A stretch of DNA of 64,000 nucleotides from CAZFLM01 sp964519955. GTDB taxonomy: Bacteria > Armatimonadota > Chthonomonadetes > Chthonomonadales > CAJBBX01. The translations under genes and the position numbers were made by a program. The notes beneath the pieces are model-generated. The model had not been told where the DNA came from. It searched no databases and saw nothing but the letters and a program-made list of their open reading frames with translations. Positions 25,208-34,635 of the stretch are shown here, one piece after another (within the stretch, counting starts at the first letter, position 1; each line of letters opens with the position of its first letter). The stretch is taken from assembly GCA_964519955.1 (NCBI GenBank), contig CAZFLM010000003.1, positions 62,001 to 126,000 on the forward strand, given 5' to 3'.

Positions 25208-26149
25208 ATGGACCCGACACCGAAGCTCACCCGCCGCGAGACGATCGCCCTGTCACTGATGGCTGCCTCAGGTGGCGCCGGAGCGTCGGCTGCGCGGACG
25301 CCGGCCCGAGGCGCCGTGCTGCTCGGCGGCCCCGTGTTCGTGAGCGACCAGGACCCCGACGCGCTCGCCGCGGAGCACGTGCGCGTCGGCTACCGCGCCG
25401 CGTACTGCCCGGGTGTGGACATCAAGGACACGGCCCGCATCCGCGCCGTCCGCGAGGCATTCGCGCGCCACAACGTGGTGATCGCCGAAGTGGGGGCCTG
25501 GTGCAACCTCATCGCGGCCGAGGACGATGTGCGCAAGGCGAACGTGGCGTACGTGACGCGCCAGTTGGCGCTGGCGGACGAGGTGGGCGCGCGGTGCTGC
25601 GTGGACTACGCCGGCACGCTGAAGCCCGGGGAGTCGTGGGGGCCGATGGCCGACAACTTCGGCCAGGCGGCCTACGACCTGATCGTCGAGACGGTGCGCG
25701 GGATCATCGACGCGGTGAAGCCCAAACGCGCCAAGTTCTGCCTGGAGGTGATGCAGACCTGCCCGCCGGACGGCGTGGACGACTACCTCCGCGTGATCAA
25801 GGCGATCGACCGCCCCGAGTTCGGCGTACACCTCGACCCGGCCAACATGTTCTACGCGCCCCGTGACTGCTTCGCCAGCGGGCGCGTCCTCACCGACTGC
25901 TGCCGGCGCCTGGGCAAGTGGATCGTGAGCTGCCACGCGAAGGACCTGGTCGTTCGGAGCGGCGCGGCGGTGCACATCGACGAGTGCCGGCCGGGCACCG
26001 GCGTGCTGGACTACGGTGCCTACGTGCGGGGGCTCCTCAGCCTGGGCCGCGACGTGCCGTTGATGCTGGAGCACCTGCCGAACGAGGCGGAGTACACGCA
26101 GGCGCGGGAGTACATAGCAGGCGTCATCGAGGCGCAGACGCGGCGGTAG
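25208..26149 (+). CDS. TIM-barrel sugar phosphate isomerase/epimerase-like protein with Tat-type leader
   Basis: 313 aa from the ATG at 25208, which follows GGGGGAGA. The leader LTRRETIALSLMAASGGAG has a twin-arginine and a hydrophobic stretch, so export by Tat is plausible. The barrel has the AP-endonuclease-2 superfamily pattern: EVGAWCNLI, CVDYAGTL, CLEVMQTCPP, HLDPANMF (metal His/Asp), SCHAKDLV (metal His) and LMLEHLPNEAEY (metal Glu). It probably isomerises or epimerises a sugar or inositol derivative. It is downstream of the glutaminase-like gene and convergent with the hybrid kinase. Confidence 0.82.
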   Translation: MDPTPKLTRRETIALSLMAASGGAGASAARTPARGAVLLGGPVFVSDQDPDALAAEHVRVGYRAAYCPGVDIKDTARIRAVREAFARHNVVIAEVGAWCNLIAAEDDVRKANVAYVTRQLALADEVGARCCVDYAGTLKPGESWGPMADNFGQAAYDLIVETVRGIIDAVKPKRAKFCLEVMQTCPPDGVDDYLRVIKAIDRPEFGVHLDPANMFYAPRDCFASGRVLTDCCRRLGKWIVSCHAKDLVVRSGAAVHIDECRPGTGVLDYGAYVRGLLSLGRDVPLMLEHLPNEAEYTQAREYIAGVIEAQTRR

Positions 26150-26182
26150 GGCGCGCGGCGGCTGCAGCCTGTCTGCTCCGCC

Positions 26183-29100
26183 TCAGCGGGGGCGGTCCAG
26201 GCAGTCGCGCACGGCTCGGGCCAGCGCCGCCGTGCCGTACGGCTTCGCCAGACACGCGATGCCCCGACTGGCCAGGGCGTCGGGTGGGCTGTCCTGCGTG
26301 ATGTAGCCGCTGCTCACGATCACCTTGAGCCCGCTCTTGTCGGCCAGAACCCTCTCCGCCACCTCGAGGCCCGTTAAGCCGCCGGGCATCACCATGTCGG
26401 AGATCACGAGGTCGATGGCGTCGCGCTCGCGCTCCCACACCAGGAGCGCCTCCGCGCCGTTCTCCGCCTGCAGCACGGTGTAGCCCAGGCGCCGCAAGCC
26501 TGCGACGGCCAGGTCGCGCAGAATGTCTTCGTCCTCCACCACCAGGATCGTCTCGCTGCCCCCGCGAACGCGGCCTGGCCGCTCGGCCGCAGGCGCCGCG
26601 GCGCCTGCCTGCTGAACCGGCAGGTAGACGCGCACCGTGGTGCCGGTGCCTACCTCGCTGTAGATGTTGATCCAGCCGTTGTGCTGCTTGACGATGCCGT
26701 AGACCGTCGCGAGCCCGAGCCCGGTGCCCTTGCCGATCGCCTTGGTGGTGAAGAAGGGCTCGAACACGTGCTTGCGGGTGTCCGGGTCCATGCCGCACCC
26801 AGTGTCCGCCACGGAGACGCAGATGAACGTGCCTGGCAGGGCCTCCGGATCGCGGCTGGCCACCTCCGCGTCGATGGCCACCTGGTGAACGCCGATCGTC
26901 AGAGTGCCGCCGTTGGGCATCGCGTCGCGCGCGTTGACGCACAGGTTCATCAGGACCTGATCCATCATGCCCGCGTCGGCGCTGACCCAGTGCGCGGCGT
27001 CGGTGCCGTCCAGGAGCAGGTCGATATCCTCTCCCAGAAGGCGGCGCAGCATGTTAGCCATGTTGGCGACCACGGCGCCGAGGTCGAGCAGCTTGGTGTC
27101 CAGCAACTGGCGGCGGCTGAACGCGAGCAGCTGCCGCGTCAGCGTGGCGGCTCTCTGCGCGGCCACTTCCATCTCGGTCAGGCTCGTCCTAACTTCCTCG
27201 TCGACCGATGCCCGCTCCTGCAGCGCGCTCAGGTTCATCAGGAGGACGGTCAGGATGTTGTTGAAGTCATGGGCCACGCCGCCTGCGAGCTGCCCCACGG
27301 CCTCGAGCTTCTGCGCCTGGCGCAGGCCCTCCTCGAGCTTCCGCCGGTCCGTGATATCCTCGTTGACCGCCACGTAGTGCGTCGTCTTGCCGGAGGAGTC
27401 CAGAATGGGCGAGATGAAAGCTCGATCCCAGTAGAGTTCGCCGGTCTTCTTGCGGTTCTGGAACTCGCCGCGCCACGGCCTGCCGGAGGTGATGGTCGCC
27501 CACAGCTCCTGGATGGTCGCGGCGGGCGTGCACCCAGACTTCAGGATGCGCGGATTCCTGCCGGCGACCTCGTCAAGCGAGTATCCGGTGACGTCAGTGA
27601 ACCTGGCGTTCACGTACTCGATGTCGCCTGCCGCGTCCGTGATGATGATGGAGGCGGGGCTCTGCTCAACGGCGAGGGACAGCTTCCGCAGCGACTCCTC
27701 CGCGCGCACCCGGTCGGTCACGTCCATGATGAAGCCCTCGAGCGCCTGCAGCTCGCCGGCCTCGGAGTACACTCCGGTACCGCTCTCCCAGACCCACTTC
27801 TCCTCGCCGCCGGCGGCCATCAGGCGATAAGCCATGCGGTACTGCTGGCGGCGCTCGACGCCGGACTGCACCGTCTGCCAGACCATGGCCCGGTCATCCG
27901 GGTGGATCAGGTCGCCGTAAGCCACGCGAACGTTGCCGGTGAGGTCCTCCGTAGCATAGCCGGTCAACGCCTCGCAGCCGTCACTGACGATCTGCATGGT
28001 CCATTCGCGGTCGTTGAGGCACCGATAGGCCATGCCCGGCAGGTTCGATAGGAGCGCCGCCAGCGACCGCCTGCTCTCGCGCAACGACTCCATGGACGCC
28101 CGCCGCTCGGCGCGCATGCGCAGAGAGGTGATGCCGAACGCCAGATCGGCGGCCAGGTCCTCGATGAGCCGCACTTCACCGGGCGTGAACGCGCCGGGCT
28201 CGGCCGAGTAGATCGTCAGCGAGCCGAAGGTGCAACCCTTCTCATCCCGAAGCGGCAGGGCGATGCTCGACCGGTAGCAGCGTCGCAGGGCATCCTCGCG
28301 CCACAGAGCGACGGTGGGATCGCTGGCGTAGTCCTGCACGCAACAGGTCTGGCCCGTGCGTATGGCGGTTCCAGTCGGCCCGCGCCCTCGCGGCACATCC
28401 GCCCACGTCGCCGCGGCTTCGGCCAGGAACCCGTGTTCGTGCCCCGCCCAGGCCACCGGCCGCACGGTCTTGGAGTCATCGTCGACTCGCATCCCGACCC
28501 ACGCCATGCGGTAGCCCGCGTTCTCGCACACGATCCGGCAGATGCTATCGAGCAACTCCTGCTCGTCCTCCGCTCGCACCAGCACCTGGTTGCAGTCGCT
28601 AATCGCCCGCAGCTCGCGATTCAGGCGGCGCAGCGACTCGTCCGCGCGCTTCCTCTCGGTGACATCCTGGAAGGTGCCCGACAACTTAACGACCTTGCCA
28701 TCCTCCCATGTGGCCTGCCCCATCGTGTGCACCCAGAGGTGGTTCCCCTTGGCCGTGATGAACTCCACCTCCAGGTCGAAGGGCTCGCCGAACTCCGCAG
28801 CCCTGCGCACCGCCTCAACGATGATGGGCTGCGCCTCCGGCGCGTAGAACGCAAGGGAACTGCTGTACGCAGGGTTGTGATCCCGCCCGACCTCGTGTAT
28901 TCGGTAGACCTCGTCGGTCCATTCCTGCTCCAGCGTGCGCAGGTCTTGTGTCCACCCGCCCACCCGCGCCATGCGGCCCGTTGCGGACAGAAGGGCCTGG
29001 CTTGATCGAAGCGCCTCCTCCGCACGCCGGCGCTCGGCGCGGTGGCGCAGCGCAGTGATGCCGAAGGCAAGGTCGGCCGCCAGATCCTCCAGGAGGCGCA

Positions 29101-30298
29101 CCTCACTGGGATGGAACGCGTTGATCTCGGACGCGTAGATCGCCAGTACACCAAACGGCACTTCGTGCTCGCCCTTCAGCGGCAGCGAGATGCTGCTGCG
29201 GTATCCCCTCTCCCGCGCCAACTCACGCCACGGCGCGATGTCGGGGGCAGACCACGAGTCCTGCACGAATGCAGTCACGCCGGTTCGGACAGCCGTGCCT
29301 GTCGGCCCCCGCCCACGCTCGGTGTCTGCCCAGGAGATGAGGGAAGCATCGGTGAACCCCTCGTTGACGCCGGCCGATGCGACGGGGCGGATCGAGCGCT
29401 CCTCATCGTGGAGGGCATACCCCACCCAGACGAACCGGTAGCCAGCATCCTCGCAGATGATTCGGCACACATCGTCGAGCAGGATCTGCTCACTCTCGGC
29501 ACGGATGAGCGCTTTGTGGCACGCACCGATCGCGTGCAGCTCCCGCGTCAACCGGCGTTGGGCCTCCTCGTCCTGCCTCGTCGAGGTGACATCGCGTCCC
29601 GTAAACGTCAGGCCCATAGGTCGACCATCGGCCCCAGCCGTGATGTGGGCCGTCCACGCCACCCGATGACCAACGCCGGCCGCATCGTTCAGCACCGTTT
29701 CGTCGCGCAGCACGCGCGGGGCGGCGCCATCCATGGCAGCGACGAAGGCGGCTCGCCGATCGTCGATCTCGTGGGAAGGCACGGCGACATCGAACCACGA
29801 CCGGCCGATGAGATCCGCCGAGGCGCGGCCCAGAAGCTCGGAGCCGAGCCGGTTGATGGCAACGATGACGCCGTCGCGGTCCAGGTCGACGACGATGGCA
29901 TCCGCCACGTCGACGCGGTGCTCTGCCCGCTCCCTCAGGCGCCGCTCACCGAGAAGGGCAGACAGCCACGCCGCCAAGCTGCCGATGTGGGGCTCATAGG
30001 GGAGGAACAGGGCTTCGTCCGAGAGGTGAATCACCAGTGCGCCGACGAGAACGCCGGCGTGAACGAGGTCGATCCGTCGGGGAACGGTGCCATCGAGAGC
30101 GGAGGCGCCGACGCCCTCCGGCCCATCGCTACACGTGCAGGACAGCACACCGGGGACCGCGGCGAGCCCCGCGCACGCGCACTCTCGCACGGCTGCGGGG
30201 TCGGGCTGGCGCGCGCATTCGCCTGGGAGCGACAGCAGACGAGCCAGAACGTCCGCCCGGGCTACAGGCGCCGACGCAGCAGACGCGGCAATGGTCAT
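26183..30298 (-). CDS. Multi-PAS/GAF hybrid sensor histidine kinase with C-terminal receiver
   Basis: 1371 aa, soluble, no signal peptide or membrane span. Approximate order: GAF-like 1-110; PAS 125-250; GAF 265-420; PAS 435-565; GAF 575-720; PAS 735-865; PAS 870-995; HisKA with H1010 in GGVAHDFNNIL; HATPase_c about 1110-1230 (DTGCGMD, GTGLGLATVYG); receiver 1250-1371 with D1301 (VISDMVMPG). The two middle GAF domains are near repeats of each other (GYRxxWVG, ADxxRGRGPTGTAxRTG, YRSSIxLPL), which shows internal duplication of a PAS-GAF unit. GGAGGG lies upstream of the ATG. It has no output gene beside it, so phosphate probably passes to a distant phosphotransfer protein. Ligand unknown. Confidence 0.93.
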   Translation of the reverse strand: MTIAASAASAPVARADVLARLLSLPGECARQPDPAAVRECACAGLAAVPGVLSCTCSDGPEGVGASALDGTVPRRIDLVHAGVLVGALVIHLSDEALFLPYEPHIGSLAAWLSALLGERRLRERAEHRVDVADAIVVDLDRDGVIVAINRLGSELLGRASADLIGRSWFDVAVPSHEIDDRRAAFVAAMDGAAPRVLRDETVLNDAAGVGHRVAWTAHITAGADGRPMGLTFTGRDVTSTRQDEEAQRRLTRELHAIGACHKALIRAESEQILLDDVCRIICEDAGYRFVWVGYALHDEERSIRPVASAGVNEGFTDASLISWADTERGRGPTGTAVRTGVTAFVQDSWSAPDIAPWRELARERGYRSSISLPLKGEHEVPFGVLAIYASEINAFHPSEVRLLEDLAADLAFGITALRHRAERRRAEEALRSSQALLSATGRMARVGGWTQDLRTLEQEWTDEVYRIHEVGRDHNPAYSSSLAFYAPEAQPIIVEAVRRAAEFGEPFDLEVEFITAKGNHLWVHTMGQATWEDGKVVKLSGTFQDVTERKRADESLRRLNRELRAISDCNQVLVRAEDEQELLDSICRIVCENAGYRMAWVGMRVDDDSKTVRPVAWAGHEHGFLAEAAATWADVPRGRGPTGTAIRTGQTCCVQDYASDPTVALWREDALRRCYRSSIALPLRDEKGCTFGSLTIYSAEPGAFTPGEVRLIEDLAADLAFGITSLRMRAERRASMESLRESRRSLAALLSNLPGMAYRCLNDREWTMQIVSDGCEALTGYATEDLTGNVRVAYGDLIHPDDRAMVWQTVQSGVERRQQYRMAYRLMAAGGEEKWVWESGTGVYSEAGELQALEGFIMDVTDRVRAEESLRKLSLAVEQSPASIIITDAAGDIEYVNARFTDVTGYSLDEVAGRNPRILKSGCTPAATIQELWATITSGRPWRGEFQNRKKTGELYWDRAFISPILDSSGKTTHYVAVNEDITDRRKLEEGLRQAQKLEAVGQLAGGVAHDFNNILTVLLMNLSALQERASVDEEVRTSLTEMEVAAQRAATLTRQLLAFSRRQLLDTKLLDLGAVVANMANMLRRLLGEDIDLLLDGTDAAHWVSADAGMMDQVLMNLCVNARDAMPNGGTLTIGVHQVAIDAEVASRDPEALPGTFICVSVADTGCGMDPDTRKHVFEPFFTTKAIGKGTGLGLATVYGIVKQHNGWINIYSEVGTGTTVRVYLPVQQAGAAAPAAERPGRVRGGSETILVVEDEDILRDLAVAGLRRLGYTVLQAENGAEALLVWERERDAIDLVISDMVMPGGLTGLEVAERVLADKSGLKVIVSSGYITQDSPPDALASRGIACLAKPYGTAALARAVRDCLDRPR

Positions 30299-30627
30299 GG
30301 TGTCACCGCCCTCCGATGCAGAACACGCTGCCCCCGCGCGACGGTTCTAGGTCAGCCGTGTGTTCGCGCAGACGCATCACCGCAGGCCATGCCACGACGC
30401 ACGCCGTGACCGGTGGTCGGATGTTTCGCCACGAGACGCCCCCTGACCTCCCGTGACGGCGCGGTTGCCTGAACCGATGCCCGAAGGTCTCGCCGTCCCG
30501 TCGGCCGCCAGAGGAATCCGGGCCGGCCGCCAGGAACCAGTCCGCAGAGAGCAGCACGAGCCGCCACGGCCCCGCGCCCCCGCCGGGCAACGAGACCGAT
30601 GCGCGCCCAAGTGCCAAGGAGAAGACC
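30299..30627. other. 329-bp divergent intergenic region
   Basis: Lies between the hybrid kinase (minus) and a secreted hydrolase-like gene (plus). It should hold both promoters, but I find no hexamer pair that convinces. AAGGAGAAGACC at its right end is the ribosome binding site of the plus gene. No repeats seen. Confidence 0.5.
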
Positions 30628-31830
30628 ATGCTGTCCACAATCATGATGGGCCTCGCGTGCTTGGCGTCCCTTCCCACCGCGCCCGCGCGCACAGCGAAGC
30701 CCTGGAAGCTCGACCGCATCCTCGTCACGTTCTGGTGTCCGCCGCCGGCCACCGACGAGAACCTCGCCACCGTGGCGCGCGATGGATACAACCTGACATG
30801 GACCCCCGCGGACGGCCTGGATGTCGCGCAGCGCCACGGCCTGAAGGCGATGCTGCAGGACGGCCTGCTCTCACCGGCCACGCTCGACAACCCTGAGCAG
30901 AAGGCCAAGCTCGACGCGCTGATCGAGAAGGTGAAGGGCCACCCGGCGATGGAGGCCTACTTCATCACCGACGAGCCGAGCGCCGCCGCTTTCGCGGGCC
31001 TGGGCAAACTGGCTTCATACCTGCGCCATAAGGACCCGGCCCACTTCGCATACGTGAACCTGTTCCCCACCTACGCCAACAACGACCAGCTTGGTACCAA
31101 GGGAGACCGGGAGACGGCCTACCGCGAGCACCTGCGCCAGTTCGTCGACGCGGTGAAGCCCGCCCTCATCAGCTACGACCACTACCACTTCTTCAAGGAC
31201 GGCGACGGCCAGGAGTACTTCCTGAACCTGGGCATGATCCGCCGGGCCGCCCTGGACGCCCACCTGCCCTTCCTGAACATCGTGCAGGCCTGCACCATCG
31301 AGAAGTCCTGGCGGCTGGTCAACGCCAACGAGCTGCGCTGGCTCACCTACACCACACTGGCTTACGGCGCGCGCGGCATCAGCTACTTCCTTTACTGGGG
31401 CCCCGAGTCGTACGGCGGGCTATACCAGGACGGCAAGCGCATGCCCCTCGCCGATCCCGTCGCCACGCTGGCGCACGAGATCGACGCGCTGAGCCCCGCC
31501 CTGATGAAGCTCGACACGCTTGGCGTCTACCACGCAGGCGCGCTCCCCCTCGGCACGGAGGCAGTGCCCGCCGACTGCCCGGTGCAGTTCGCCGAAGACG
31601 GCGAGTTCGTGCTCGGCCTCTTCGGCGCGAACGGCAAGCCCAGCGCGTTCATGGTGGTCAACCGCAAGTACGACGCGGCCGCCACCGCCCGCCTCCGTCT
31701 GCCCGAGAAGGCCACGCGCATCGAGGAGTTCGACCGCGCCACGAAGAAGTGGGTCGCAGCCGGCGCCCGGGACGGCGCGCTGACCGTGCAACTGGCGCCG
31801 GGTGACGGGCGGCTGTTCCGCTGGCGGTAG
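30628..31830 (+). CDS. Secreted TIM-barrel glycoside-hydrolase-like protein
   Basis: 400 aa with a short signal peptide (MMGLACLASLPTAPA). The body looks like a (beta/alpha)8 hydrolase: VARDGYNLTW, MEAYFITDEPSAAAFAGL with candidate acid E116, SYDHYHFF, TYTTLAYGARGISYFLYWGPESYGGL, and a C-terminal small beta domain (FMVVNRKYDAAATARLRLPEKA). The YFITDEP motif and YGARGISYFLYW are shared by unclassified GH42/GH5-like proteins in planctomycete and armatimonad genomes. AAGGAG precedes the start. Substrate unknown; it opens the glycan island. Confidence 0.65.
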   Translation: MLSTIMMGLACLASLPTAPARTAKPWKLDRILVTFWCPPPATDENLATVARDGYNLTWTPADGLDVAQRHGLKAMLQDGLLSPATLDNPEQKAKLDALIEKVKGHPAMEAYFITDEPSAAAFAGLGKLASYLRHKDPAHFAYVNLFPTYANNDQLGTKGDRETAYREHLRQFVDAVKPALISYDHYHFFKDGDGQEYFLNLGMIRRAALDAHLPFLNIVQACTIEKSWRLVNANELRWLTYTTLAYGARGISYFLYWGPESYGGLYQDGKRMPLADPVATLAHEIDALSPALMKLDTLGVYHAGALPLGTEAVPADCPVQFAEDGEFVLGLFGANGKPSAFMVVNRKYDAAATARLRLPEKATRIEEFDRATKKWVAAGARDGALTVQLAPGDGRLFRWR

Positions 31831-31902
31831 GGCGGGGAACGGGTGGCCGGTGGCGGGGTCACACGGTAACCACAGGGCCACACGCGACGCGGAGCGGCGG
31901 AA

Positions 31903-31965
31903 GGGTTAAGCAATCGCGAGAGGCAGGCGACCGGGCCGATGGATTGCGACGCGATTGCTTAACCC
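31903..31965. repeat. Perfect 15-bp inverted repeat (hairpin 1 of 2)
   Basis: GGGTTAAGCAATCGC (31903-31917) and its exact reverse complement (31951-31965) flank a 33-nt spacer, between the hydrolase stop and the tandem hydrolase pair. No T-run follows. Confidence 0.75.
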
Positions 31966-32020
31966 CTACACGTGCCGCCCCAGGGGCGGTGCATTCTATC
32001 CGTTGGCCGCGCGCGCGTAG

Positions 32021-32082
32021 GGGCAGAGCATTCGCGCGCATAGCCCCATGTCGCAGCAACGTGCGGCGCGAATGCTGTGCCC
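32021..32082. repeat. 16/17-bp inverted repeat (hairpin 2 of 2)
   Basis: GGGCAGAGCATTCGCGC (32021-32037) pairs with GCGCGAATGCTGTGCCC (32066-32082) at 16 of 17 positions, with a 28-nt loop. It ends 54 bp before the ATG of the first 701-aa hydrolase, so it could lie in its leader RNA. Together with hairpin 1 it fills most of the 306-bp gap. Confidence 0.7.
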
Positions 32083-32136
32083 TGCCGTTTGGCCCAGCGC
32101 CGCAGCCCACACAGTCTTGATCGGAGCCGCAACCAT

Positions 32137-34242
32137 ATGCCTATCCGCACGCTGCTAGCCATCGCACTCGCCATGGGGTACTGCATGACCGCGCACGCTC
32201 AAGACGACAACCCGCGCTTTGTGCCCGTCGCGGCGGGCATCCACGACGCCACACTCAAAGACCTGGGCAATGGCGAGTGGGAGATCGTGACGACGGGCGC
32301 CGACCCGTTCCTCTCGCTGAAGCAGGTGGCCGGGCGGTTCACCCCGGAGCGCCACGTGCTCGCGTTCGAGTACGCCAGCCCGCAGGGCACCGACGCGCTC
32401 CAGGTCTACGCCTCGCCACCCATCGACGAGGAGCACAGCCTGACGGGTCCGGGCCTCTCGCTGGCGGAGGGCTGGACCACCCACTCCATCGACCTCACGG
32501 ACCTGTTCGCGAAGATGGGTAACAAGTGGGAGGCGCTGCGGATCGATCCGGGCAACCAGCCTGGCAGGAACATCCGCATCCGGAACATCGTGCTGCGCGA
32601 GCCAACCGCCCGGGAGCGCGAGATGAGCGCCCGGAAGGACGCGCGCAAGGCAGAGTTGAAGGCCCAGGACGAGCGCATGGTCGCCTACCTGGCGCGCAAG
32701 TTCCCCTGCAGCGTGTCGGAGGTGACCGCCAACGCGACGACGATCGAGGTGGCCGGCTCCGTGAAGGCCGCAACGGGTGCGGTCTACCTCGCCGAGGTGC
32801 CGATGTGGGCCGACGTGGCCGCGCTGAAGGCATCGCCCACGCTCGTCCCCATCCGCGACCGCGAGACCTTCCGCATCGGCGTGCCCCGCCTCGACGGGTC
32901 GCGCGACCGCCTGCTCTCGCGCTGGGCGGTGGTCGGCAGGGAGGGCGCCAACCTGACGCTGCAGTCCTCGGCGCGCTACGTCGACGTGCTGCACCAGGCG
33001 CCCGCAGCGCCGCCCGTCAAGCCGCGCACGAAGAAGGGCCTCGGCGGCTGGTGGATCCACAACGAAGCGCTCACCAAGGACCTCGACGACCTGGGCATCT
33101 CCGCGGTCACGGTCAACATCCTGCTCAACAACCTGTTCGGCACGACGGGCGGGCCCGGCTGGACGCCCTTCCAGTACGGCGGCAAGACCTACTACTCGCG
33201 CGATGAGGGAATCGACGGGTACGACCACATCCTCGCCGAGCCCGCCAAGCGCGGCATCGTGGTCTCCGCCATCATCCTCATCGCGCAGGGCTACAGCGCG
33301 CCGGAGGGAAGCTGGTCGAGGATCGTGGCGCACCCGGACGCGCACCCGTCGGGTCTCTTCGTGATGCCGAACATGGAGAGCCCCGAAGCGGTGCAGGCGT
33401 ACGCCGCCGCGATGGACTTCCTGGCGAAGCGCTACTGCCGCGCCGACGCCAAGTGCGGACGCATCCACCACTGGATCCTGCACAACGAGATCAACGCGGG
33501 ATGGGTGTGGACGAACGCCGGCGAGAAGACCGACACGCTGTACATGGACCTGTACCACCGCTCCATGCGCCTCGCCCAACTCCTCGCGCGGCAGTACGAC
33601 CCGAACTCGCAGGCGTTCATCTCCCTGGAGCACCACTGGAACTACACGCCCGAGCCCCGCTTCTATCGCGGCAAGCGCCTGCTGGAGCTGCTGCTGGGCT
33701 ACTCCCGCGTGGAGGGCGACTTCGACTGGGCGCTGGCGCACCACCCCTACCCCGACTCGCTGCTCGTCCCGCGCACGTGGGAGGATGGCCACACAACCTT
33801 CGCACTCGACACGCCGAAGATCACGTTCCGCAACCTGGAGGTGCTGGACGCCTGGGCGGACCAGAAGAGCACGTGGTTCCAGGGCAAGACGCCGCGCACC
33901 ATCCACTGCACCGAGCAGGGCCTCAATTCCCCGGACTACTCGGAGAAGTCGCTGCGGGAGCAAGCGGCCGGCATGGCCTACACGTGGCAGAAGCTGAAGG
34001 CGTCGCGGCACATCGAGGCGTTCCAGTACCACGCGTGGCTGGACAACCGCGGCGAGTTCGGCCTGCGCATCGGCCTGCGCAAGTTCGTGGACGAGCCCGG
34101 CGACCCGTACGGCAGGAAGCCGATCTGGCAGGTCTACCGCGCGATGGGCACCGCCGACGAGGCCCGCATCCTCGACCCTTACAAGGCGGTGGTCGGCGTG
34201 AAGGAGTGGTCGGAGGTGCTGCACAAGGAGGGGATCAGGTAG
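32137..34242 (+). CDS. Secreted clan-A-like glycoside hydrolase (DUF5722-like), tandem copy 1
   Basis: 701 aa with a signal peptide (RTLLAIALAMGYCMTAHA). The N-terminal 320 residues form a beta-sandwich module followed by a charged helical stretch (REREMSARKDARKAELKAQDE). The C-terminal half is a TIM barrel with candidate catalytic E451 in HNEINAGW and E593 in CTEQGLN, the spacing expected for a retaining clan-A enzyme. I recall this pattern as DUF5722, but could not check. Only a weak GGAG lies upstream. Its paralogue 2499 bp downstream has the same length. Their N-terminal halves differ greatly, while the C-terminal halves are almost identical at the DNA level. Confidence 0.75.
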   Translation: MPIRTLLAIALAMGYCMTAHAQDDNPRFVPVAAGIHDATLKDLGNGEWEIVTTGADPFLSLKQVAGRFTPERHVLAFEYASPQGTDALQVYASPPIDEEHSLTGPGLSLAEGWTTHSIDLTDLFAKMGNKWEALRIDPGNQPGRNIRIRNIVLREPTAREREMSARKDARKAELKAQDERMVAYLARKFPCSVSEVTANATTIEVAGSVKAATGAVYLAEVPMWADVAALKASPTLVPIRDRETFRIGVPRLDGSRDRLLSRWAVVGREGANLTLQSSARYVDVLHQAPAAPPVKPRTKKGLGGWWIHNEALTKDLDDLGISAVTVNILLNNLFGTTGGPGWTPFQYGGKTYYSRDEGIDGYDHILAEPAKRGIVVSAIILIAQGYSAPEGSWSRIVAHPDAHPSGLFVMPNMESPEAVQAYAAAMDFLAKRYCRADAKCGRIHHWILHNEINAGWVWTNAGEKTDTLYMDLYHRSMRLAQLLARQYDPNSQAFISLEHHWNYTPEPRFYRGKRLLELLLGYSRVEGDFDWALAHHPYPDSLLVPRTWEDGHTTFALDTPKITFRNLEVLDAWADQKSTWFQGKTPRTIHCTEQGLNSPDYSEKSLREQAAGMAYTWQKLKASRHIEAFQYHAWLDNRGEFGLRIGLRKFVDEPGDPYGRKPIWQVYRAMGTADEARILDPYKAVVGVKEWSEVLHKEGIR

Positions 34243-34280
34243 GCGGTCTGCGCCGCCCATCGGCGCCCGCCCTTGAAATG

Positions 34281-34625
34281 GCGCCCTGGGTCTCTGCGAA
34301 ACCCCCTCCGGGGGTTGGGCGTGCGCATCCGGCAGCGGCCCGGTCCCCGCAGGGGACTTCGCTCCGCCCAGGGCCGGGTCTCAACCCGACCGGCACACGG
34401 CGCGGCGTCGGGCAATGCACCCCGGACGGGACGCCGTGCCGAATGCCGTTCAAACGGCGCCCTGGGTCTCTGCGAAACCCCCTCCGGGGGTCACGCGCCC
34501 GCATCCGGCATCGGCCCAGTCCCCGCAGGGGACTTCGCTCCGCTCAGGGTCGGGTTTCAACCCGACCGGCACACCGCGCGGCGTCGGGCAATGCACTCCG
34601 GACGGGACGCCGGGTCGAGACGGAA
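34281..34625. repeat. Two tandem copies of a 176-bp intergenic repeat
   Basis: Copy A starts at 34281 (GCGCCCTGGGTCTCTGCGAA), copy B at 34457. The two match closely through hairpin segments CCCCCTCCGGGGG, GTCCCCGCAGGGGAC and CGGGTTTCAACCCG, to GGACGGGACGCC. A partial third copy lies at 53397-53450. They fill the 393-bp gap between the two 701-aa hydrolase genes. An open frame runs through them into the second gene but is not coding. Confidence 0.8.
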
Positions 34626-34635
34626 TCTACCCACT

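Noticed and set aside
23092..25230. 712-codon open frame on the minus strand
   Set aside because: Antisense of the glutaminase-A-like gene, which has a signal peptide and clear family motifs.
34273..34635. Upstream extension of the second hydrolase by 121 codons
   Set aside because: The extension is encoded by the 176-bp hairpin repeat; the signal peptide starts at 34636.
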